A stretch of 38,403 bases of DNA from Planctomyces sp. (lineage in GTDB: Bacteria > Planctomycetota > Planctomycetia > Planctomycetales > Planctomycetaceae). This document shows positions 33,091 through 38,403 of the stretch, in pieces. The notes beneath the pieces were generated by a model. That model saw only the letters and a program-made list of their open reading frames with translations, ran no database searches and was not told where the DNA came from. Location of the stretch: contig PNLE01000013.1 of NCBI GenBank assembly GCA_013822855.1, positions 1-38,403 on the forward strand, given 5' to 3'. A program made the translations under genes and the position numbers. Numbering within the stretch: position 1 is the stretch's first letter; each line of letters starts with the position of its first letter.

Positions 33091-33367
33091 CAGGCCACGT
33101 CGAGTCGGCGATGACCCCTCGTTCACATTCTTGTGGGAGATGGCGGTACGAACTTCTAAGTGAGAGTTCTCCCACTGCGAAGGCCGAGTCGAAGACTGAC
33201 ACCCAGTTGGCCCAACGACGCGCGGTGAAGACTTCCGTGGATTGTGCTTGCCTGCCGCTATGAGAAATCCATCAAGGGGCTTGCTCGCACCCCCGAGGTG
33301 TGGCAGTCTTTTGCGGGCGCCCCGCCCGTTGCGTTTCTTCCCGCCTACAACTTCCGATGGATGCCCT
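33091..33367. repeat. intergenic region with GTGGGAGA/TCTCCCAC inverted repeat
   Basis: In this 277-base gap GTGGGAGA (33133-33140) pairs with TCTCCCAC (33168-33175) across a loop of 27 bases. GTGAAGACTTCCGT near 33225 resembles GATGAAGACTTCCGT near 2129. No gene is supported. Confidence 0.4.
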
Positions 33368-34117
33368 ATGCCGGTCTTCAATTCCCGCCTCCTCCGCTGT
33401 TTCACATCACTGATCATTGCCGGTGCTTTTTGTGCCGGGCCGCTCGCATCGTTGTCTTCCGCGGAGGAGGCCCTCCCCAAAGCCACGATTGATGGGACGG
33501 GGTTGGGTTGGCGCGAGCTGGGTAAGGACGATTTCACGAACGTCAACTGCTTTGACGATACCTGGACATGGGACGGCGGTCAGGTGAAATGCACCGGCAA
33601 GCCGGTCGGCGTCATCCGCTCCATCAAGCCGATCACCAACTTCGAGATGGTCGCCGAATGGAAGCATCTCCGCTCGGGTGGCAACTCGGGGATCTTCGTC
33701 TGGGCGAGTGAAGAGGCCCTCGCCAGCATCAAGCCGGGGCAACTTCCTCCGGGTGGGATCGAAGTGCAGGTTCTCGATCACGGCTACACCGAGCAGTATG
33801 AGAAGTCGAGCGGCAAGAAGGCCGACTGGTTCACCTCCCACGGCGACGTCTTCCCCGTCGGTGCGTCGAAGATGAAGCCCTTCCCGCCCACCGCCCCCAA
33901 CGGCCAGCGATCGTTCCCGAGGAAGAACCTCAGCAAGGGGATCAACGAATGGAACCACTATTATGTGCGGGCCATCAACGGTGAGATCCGGCTCTGGGTC
34001 AACGGCGAAGAAGTCTCCGGCGGCGAAAAGTGCGAACCCGCTACGGGCTTCCTCTGCCTCGAATCCGAAGGGGCCCCCGTCGAGTTCCGAAATTTACGGA
34101 TCCGCGAACTGCCATAA
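33368..34117 (+). CDS. secreted 3-keto-disaccharide hydrolase-like protein (DUF1080)
   Basis: The protein has about 249 residues with a signal peptide (MPVFNSRLLRCFTSLIIAGAFC, processing near SLSSAEE). The remainder is a concanavalin-like beta-sandwich of the 3-keto-disaccharide hydrolase family, formerly DUF1080. Typical segments are WTWDGGQVKCTGKPVGVIRSIKPITNFEMVAEWKH, SGGNSGIFVWAS, GIEVQVLDHGY, EWNHYYVRAINGEIRLWVNGEEVSGG and GFLCLESEGAPVEFRNLRIREL. One family has been shown to hydrolyse 3-keto-glycosides, but most planctomycete paralogues are untested. The ATG at 33368 fits the signal peptide; the frame is open to 33242. A Tat-exported Gfo/Idh/MocA oxidoreductase occurs 16 kb away, a possible functional partner. 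Confidence 0.92.
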   Translation: MPVFNSRLLRCFTSLIIAGAFCAGPLASLSSAEEALPKATIDGTGLGWRELGKDDFTNVNCFDDTWTWDGGQVKCTGKPVGVIRSIKPITNFEMVAEWKHLRSGGNSGIFVWASEEALASIKPGQLPPGGIEVQVLDHGYTEQYEKSSGKKADWFTSHGDVFPVGASKMKPFPPTAPNGQRSFPRKNLSKGINEWNHYYVRAINGEIRLWVNGEEVSGGEKCEPATGFLCLESEGAPVEFRNLRIRELP

Positions 34118-34466
34118 GCACGGGCCCCCGGCTCCCCGCCGGCATTCCACCTTGTGCGAATCGCAAGCTGAATCGGCCCCTTAAAGATCGCGAAAACATG
34201 CTTGCCCAAGGCTGCAAGCATGGGACACAGAGTGATATTTCAGATCGAAACGCGAATGAGTTCTCTTCCCGCAGTCCTTCGCGGCTTCGCGTGAGACGTG
34301 CTTCTGTTCCGGATTTTCGGGAGGAAGAAAAGCTCACGCGAAGGCGCGAAGTGGTTCCAGAGAAGAGAATGTCGGCAACATTGCCTCCGTCACATGCGGC
34401 ACGATCGATTGTTGCGACGGCTCTTCGCGAAATCCGCAACTGACCCTGCGGATCTCGTTCCGGCGG
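34118..34466. repeat. intergenic region with CTTCGCG inverted repeat, copy B
   Basis: Arms of 19 bases, 34277-34295 and 34333-34351, are inverted complements with one mismatch (motif CTTCGCG-GCTTCGCGTGAG). Flanking TTCTCTTCCC near 34261 pairs with GAGAAGAGAA near 34360, extending the palindrome. The same family occurs at 12080-12143. It lies after the DUF1080 gene and may end its transcript. No gene is supported in the remainder. Confidence 0.75.
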
Positions 34467-35114
34467 ATGGGCCAAACGGCCGAAACACGCGAAGTGAGCA
34501 CTCTTCGTCCCCTCCCTCCGCCGACGATCGATCCGTCGGCTCCGGTCGCCATGCGCCCGGGGCGGGAGTCCCCGCGCACCCCGTGGGGCGATGCGTTGAT
34601 TTCGCTCGCCTTCTGGCTTCTACTCGTCCTCGTGGGGATCTCCTTCGCGATACTCGTGCTGGCTCCCAAACTTCTCCGTCGCGAGGAACTGACGCGAAAG
34701 TTCCATCAGGGCCAATGGGAATTGGTGACGCTCCAGGAGCAAACCAAGGCGTTGCGGCAAGTCGCGCACGCACTCGAACACGATGACCGCTTCCAGGCCG
34801 AACTGGCCCGCTCGCAGTTGGGGGCGGTGGGGCATCGCGAAGAGCGGTTTCCCGTGCCGGAAGACCTGTCGCTCAGCAACCCGCTGGAGCCACCCGTGCC
34901 CCAGTTGCCGATCGTACCGGTTCAATCCTGGGGCCTCTTCTGGCTCGAACGGTTCGCCACCGATGCGGCCCTCCGCACGGGTCTTGTCCTCTTCTGCGTC
35001 ACCGGCTGCCTGCTAGGCTTCGGCTGGCTGCATGAGGGGGCTTGGCACAGCTCCCGACCGCGCCCCGTTCGCGCGATCAGCCAATGGCTCGCCCGCCGAT
35101 ATGCGCGAGGGTAA
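34467..35114 (+). CDS. small membrane protein with FtsB/DivIC-like segment
   Basis: The product has about 215 residues. After a Pro-rich head a membrane helix (LISLAFWLLLVLVGISFAILVLA) is followed by a heptad-like stretch (LTRKFHQGQWELVTLQEQTKALRQVAHALEHDDRFQAELARSQLG). HDDRFQAELARSQLGAVGHREERFPVP resembles the tail of FtsB/DivIC proteins (L..DP.YIE..AR..LG....GE..F). A second hydrophobic helix lies near the C-terminus (RTGLVLFCVTGCLLGFGWLHE), which those families lack. The call rests on this pattern and remains tentative. Start choices are ATG 34467 and ATG 34551, neither with a good ribosome-binding site. Its stop lies four bases before a perfect palindrome shared with the convergent kinase gene. 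Confidence 0.6.
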   Translation: MGQTAETREVSTLRPLPPPTIDPSAPVAMRPGRESPRTPWGDALISLAFWLLLVLVGISFAILVLAPKLLRREELTRKFHQGQWELVTLQEQTKALRQVAHALEHDDRFQAELARSQLGAVGHREERFPVPEDLSLSNPLEPPVPQLPIVPVQSWGLFWLERFATDAALRTGLVLFCVTGCLLGFGWLHEGAWHSSRPRPVRAISQWLARRYARG

Positions 35115-35117
35115 AGA

Positions 35118-35151
35118 CGGCATTGATTCCCTGATCAGGGAATCAATGCCG
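35118..35151. terminator. 34-bp perfect palindrome between convergent genes
   Basis: The two 17-base arms (35118-35134 and 35135-35151) are exact inverted complements with no spacer, arm CGGCATTGATTCCCTGA. The minus-strand kinase stop codon (35135-35137) lies at its centre. A bidirectional terminator is likely, although no T-run follows on either side. Confidence 0.7.
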
Positions 35152-38100
35152 GAGCGGGAGCCGCTCGCTCCGGAGGGGTATCCGAGGGGAGCCGTGTGAG
35201 CGGGGCGCCGGCATCCGATCCATCCGTCGCCGCATTGAGCAGCGGATTGGAATCGCTGGTCGCATCGAGTTCGACATCCTCGGGAACGATCGTCTCGAAC
35301 GGCTTGGTCATCCAGCGGCCGCGCCACTCGATGGGAATGTTCTGCGAGGTCGAAAGTTCCCCACCCACACTCCAGAACTGCTTCCAGCGATCGAATCGCA
35401 TCTTGTAGGAGGCCATGCCGGCCTGCCAGAAGGGCTCGATCGCGTCGTAGAAGTTCCGTTCGCCCGACCAAGTGAGGAACCGCTTCAGATCCGATTCGCC
35501 CGCCATCCCCTGCTGGAGAATGAGCGGCTTCCCGTGCCCTACCGCGAAGATCGAATTGCGGAGGTTGCACGAGATCGGCGTCAGGACGGCCGTGAAGTCC
35601 TCGCCGCCACCCAGCATCAGGAAATGCTGACGGGTGAGGATCGTCGCGTGGTTGAGCGAGATTTCAACCCGCTCCACCTCGGCCATGACGTCCATCAACC
35701 CCGGCGTGCGGAAGACATCGTCATCGATCGCGATGAGCGTATCGTCAATCAGGTAACGGGAGGGGGAGGGATCCTCGAGCGTGCAGAATCGCGTCGTCCC
35801 CCGGACGATGCAGCCGGAGACCACGGTTTCGGGAGTCGTCGACGGGATGCCGGTCTTCATCGCGGAGATCATCGCCGAGGCCTGGCCCGCCGGTGTCGCC
35901 TGCCGCAGGACGGTGACGGGCGCATGCCGGGGGTTGACCACCGTCACCCGCACCCGCTGCAGCATCAGCTTTTCGATGCGTTCGGTGGCGAAGAGAGTCC
36001 ACAGATCGGCGGTGACGGTTTGCGGCAGATCCAGTTCGACATCGATATTGACCAGCGACACGACGCCACCGGAGAGGGTCATCATCGTCGATTGGAGGCT
36101 GTCCTGCGGCGCGAACCAGATCACGGGCCGGTAGCCTCGCGCGGCGCGAATCGTCAGCGATTTGCCTGAGATGCGGAAAGGTTTCTCGGGGGGAAGCTGC
36201 CGCCCCTGGTAGCGAAGCTCGATCACATCCCCCGGCTTGGCCGAAACGCAGGCGGCTTCAAGACTCTCGAAGCTTTTGCCACCCACGATCGTGACCGGAG
36301 ACAGGGGGACGCCCGGCCCTTCGATGATGGGGCGCTCCGTGTTTGGGCGATCCGCGACTGAACGGTCGGGGAGGGTGGAGTTCGGCCCGTCGGGAAGTAT
36401 CGAGGCGTCATTTCCCGCACGGGGGAGACCGCCTTCCCGGGAGGCGACGGCGGAACCATCGAGTCCGGCTCCACGTGTCGATCCTGAGGTCGATCCCGAG
36501 GTGCCGGGAGGAGTGTTCGTATCGTCTCCGATGGAGGGAGGCGACTGCCGGGGGCGGTTCGAGAAGATGTTGTCGAACCACCCGCTCGCAGTGAGGGTCT
36601 CATCAAAGGGGATCAGCAGGGGGGAGATCGGATTTCCCGCAGTTGCGGTGCCGGCGGGTGGCGTGATCCCCCTGCCAGCCGTCTCACCTGTTGGCATGTC
36701 ACCGGGCGCTGGCGTGGCTGTGGGCTCCCGTTCGCCGGTGGGAAGGTTGTTGGGGGATCGTTGGGCCACGCCGGGAGTCGTCCCGTTGCCAATCGGTGCT
36801 TCCGAAAGACCTGTGGTGCTATTGATCACCGGATTCACCGCGCCGGGGTTGCCAAGTCCCAACGACAGGCCACTTGGCAATAGCACGGAAGGGGGGATCT
36901 CAGAGCCAGTCAGTTCGAGGGGCTTTGGAACCACACCCGTTGACATCCCCGCCCCATCGGAACCACCGGGCGAAGTGCCGGGAACAAGAGGCTTGGGATC
37001 CGGGTTGCCCGCGTTGCCACCGGCCATATTCTTTCCGGAAGTGCTCCTTCCGGAAGTGCCGGCCAAAGTGTCTCCTGGCGGCACCGCACGGCCATCGTTC
37101 ACCGGGCGACCGTCATGAAGCTGGCTTCCCGCTCCCACTGGTCGTGAAGCGATGGCACCTCCCCCATTGTTCCGCGAATTCGCGGGGGCAGCAGGCTGGG
37201 CTCCCGGCACGTTTTCAGGATTTCCCGCACGTTGGGAAGCACCGGTCGACCGCTGACTGCCACCTTCCGGGCCACCCGGCAGCAGATTCGGGAAGCGATC
37301 CAGCAGGAACACGACCAGCACGAGCAGGCAGACCGTGGCGATCCAACCGGCGTTCTGGCGGACACCGTCCTGCAATCGAGTTCGCGGCGGCAGCGCGACC
37401 ACCGAACCACCGATGGGCAGCCCCATCTGTCGTGCCAGCAAAGTCAGGTCGCGCAGCAGTTCCTGACCGCTCGCATATCGCTTGCGGCGGTCGCTGGCCA
37501 TCATCTTGCGAACCAGCATCGAAAGTGCGGGCGACACCCGCGAATTCTTCGCCGCCGGATCGGGAGACTCGCGTCCCTGATGATCGAGCAGCTTCTGCAG
37601 CACGGTTCCTTCCGGATACGGCGGCTCCCCCGTGAGCATGTGGTAGACGGTGCAACCCAGCGAATAGATGTCGCTGCGGATATCGACCGTCCGCGGATCC
37701 TTGGCCTGCTCCGGCGAAATGTAGTCGAACGTGCCGAGCGTGGTTCCCGCGACCGTCAGTTCGATTGATTCCTCGCTGATCTGGCAGCGGGCCAGGCCGA
37801 GGTCGACGAGCTTCGCCTTGCCACTGCGAGTGATCAGGATGTTCGACGGCTTGATGTCCCGATGGACGACATTCATCGCCGACAGATGCGTCAGCGCGGC
37901 GGCCATTTGCAGCGTGTAGTGAATCGCCTCCGCCGGATCGAGCTTGCCCGTCTGTCGGATCAGATCCCGCAGGTTGCGGCCTTCGACGTACTCGTAGGCA
38001 ATATAATAAAGGCCTCGATCTTCCCCACTCGAAAAAACTCGCGCGATGTGTTCGTCGTCCAGCGTGGCGGCGGCCCGTGCCTCGTTGCGGAAGCGGGCGA

Positions 38101-38403
38101 CGCTCGATTCATCGCGCGACTGGCCGGGGGAGAGGACCTTGAGGGCCACCTGCCGACGGAGGATCTCGTCCTCCGCCAGGAAGACCGAGCCCATGCCGCC
38201 CACTCCCAAACGGGAGAGCAGCCGGAAGTGCCCGATCGACATTCCCTCGAAGTTGTTGATCTCCCCATCCGGACTGGCATCGGCCGAGTTGGGGAAGAGT
38301 TTCTTGAGCAGGTAGGAATCGGCGTTGACGGTTTGGGCGCCGGAGAGATCCCCCTCGGGGAACTTCGAGCCAGCGTCCGCCGACTCACGTGGCGAACCTC
38401 CCC
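35135..38403 (-). CDS. transmembrane Ser/Thr protein kinase with C-terminal beta-helix-like domain (5' end missing)
   Basis: The frame is open to the window edge. An ATG at 38242 (MSIGHFRLL) has no properly spaced ribosome-binding site, so the start probably lies outside. Numbering from that ATG, a Hanks-type kinase domain shows GVGGMGSV, K35 in VALKVL, HRDIKPSN (D129), DLGLA (D147) and GTFDYISPEQ. A membrane helix (WIATVCLLVLVVFLLD) lies near 305, followed by a Pro/Gly/Ser/Thr-rich linker of about 350 residues. The last 350 residues begin GGKSFESLEAACVSAKPGDVIELRYQG and look like a repetitive beta-helix (right-handed parallel) fold. The topology suggests a cytoplasmic kinase with an extracytoplasmic sensor. 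The C-terminal ALIP and stop lie within the palindrome. Confidence 0.9.
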   Translation of the reverse strand, partial: GGSPRESADAGSKFPEGDLSGAQTVNADSYLLKKLFPNSADASPDGEINNFEGMSIGHFRLLSRLGVGGMGSVFLAEDEILRRQVALKVLSPGQSRDESSVARFRNEARAAATLDDEHIARVFSSGEDRGLYYIAYEYVEGRNLRDLIRQTGKLDPAEAIHYTLQMAAALTHLSAMNVVHRDIKPSNILITRSGKAKLVDLGLARCQISEESIELTVAGTTLGTFDYISPEQAKDPRTVDIRSDIYSLGCTVYHMLTGEPPYPEGTVLQKLLDHQGRESPDPAAKNSRVSPALSMLVRKMMASDRRKRYASGQELLRDLTLLARQMGLPIGGSVVALPPRTRLQDGVRQNAGWIATVCLLVLVVFLLDRFPNLLPGGPEGGSQRSTGASQRAGNPENVPGAQPAAPANSRNNGGGAIASRPVGAGSQLHDGRPVNDGRAVPPGDTLAGTSGRSTSGKNMAGGNAGNPDPKPLVPGTSPGGSDGAGMSTGVVPKPLELTGSEIPPSVLLPSGLSLGLGNPGAVNPVINSTTGLSEAPIGNGTTPGVAQRSPNNLPTGEREPTATPAPGDMPTGETAGRGITPPAGTATAGNPISPLLIPFDETLTASGWFDNIFSNRPRQSPPSIGDDTNTPPGTSGSTSGSTRGAGLDGSAVASREGGLPRAGNDASILPDGPNSTLPDRSVADRPNTERPIIEGPGVPLSPVTIVGGKSFESLEAACVSAKPGDVIELRYQGRQLPPEKPFRISGKSLTIRAARGYRPVIWFAPQDSLQSTMMTLSGGVVSLVNIDVELDLPQTVTADLWTLFATERIEKLMLQRVRVTVVNPRHAPVTVLRQATPAGQASAMISAMKTGIPSTTPETVVSGCIVRGTTRFCTLEDPSPSRYLIDDTLIAIDDDVFRTPGLMDVMAEVERVEISLNHATILTRQHFLMLGGGEDFTAVLTPISCNLRNSIFAVGHGKPLILQQGMAGESDLKRFLTWSGERNFYDAIEPFWQAGMASYKMRFDRWKQFWSVGGELSTSQNIPIEWRGRWMTKPFETIVPEDVELDATSDSNPLLNAATDGSDAGAPLTRLPSDTPPERAAPAPALIP

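Noticed and set aside
1-38403. tRNA or rRNA genes
   Set aside because: I scanned the intergenic regions for T-loop motifs such as GGTTCGAATCC and for conserved rRNA blocks and saw none.

Overview
The window looks like chromosomal DNA of a planctomycete, judged from content only. The sequence is GC-rich. It carries a Ser/Thr kinase fused to a large C-terminal domain, a Tat-exported Gfo/Idh/MocA oxidoreductase, a secreted DUF1080 (3-keto-disaccharide hydrolase) protein, a secreted FAD_oxidored protein, an STN-domain protein and an ArsR-type regulator. Peptidoglycan genes (murC, murB, ddl) sit together with no fts genes beside them. No rRNA, tRNA, CRISPR array, prophage or transposase gene was seen.

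Layout: 1-1925 an OleC-like acyl ligase (5' end missing) converging on a BshB1-like deacetylase; 1926-2280 short palindromes; 2281-8676 an RDD-domain membrane protein diverging from a UbiD decarboxylase, a HEAT-repeat protein and a GNAT acetyltransferase; 8677-11921 DnaA-box-like sites and an unusually long dnaA; 12194-16050 (minus) a secreted R/G/P/E-rich repeat protein, a response regulator and a histidine kinase; 16498-19068 a Tat-exported oxidoreductase, terminators and an unrecognised His-rich membrane protein; 19138-24299 (minus) murC-murB-STN protein-ddl; 24866-27778 an ArsR-like regulator, thyX and an HD phosphohydrolase; 27793-31290 (minus) a secreted FAD oxidoreductase and an orphan histidine kinase; 31567-35114 a secreted Ntn-hydrolase, a DUF1080 protein and a small FtsB/DivIC-like membrane protein; 35135-38403 (minus) a receptor-like Ser/Thr kinase running off the right edge.

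The genes suggest several units: cell-wall precursor synthesis (murC, murB, ddl), DNA precursor supply (thyX plus HD phosphohydrolase), replication initiation (dnaA), an envelope-sensing two-component system with a compositionally matched secreted protein, and extracytoplasmic carbohydrate or amide metabolism.

The most unusual signals are: (a) a 91-bp element with 16-17-bp terminal inverted repeats, present twice, once translated in frame inside the dnaA linker and once between the response-regulator and histidine-kinase genes; (b) a DnaA with about 200 extra N-terminal residues and a linker of about 300 residues; (c) low-complexity R/G/P/E/D repeats shared by the sensor kinase ectodomain and the adjacent secreted protein; (d) a 34-bp perfect palindrome that contains the kinase stop codon; (e) an FtsB/DivIC-like protein in a phylum known for lacking FtsZ.
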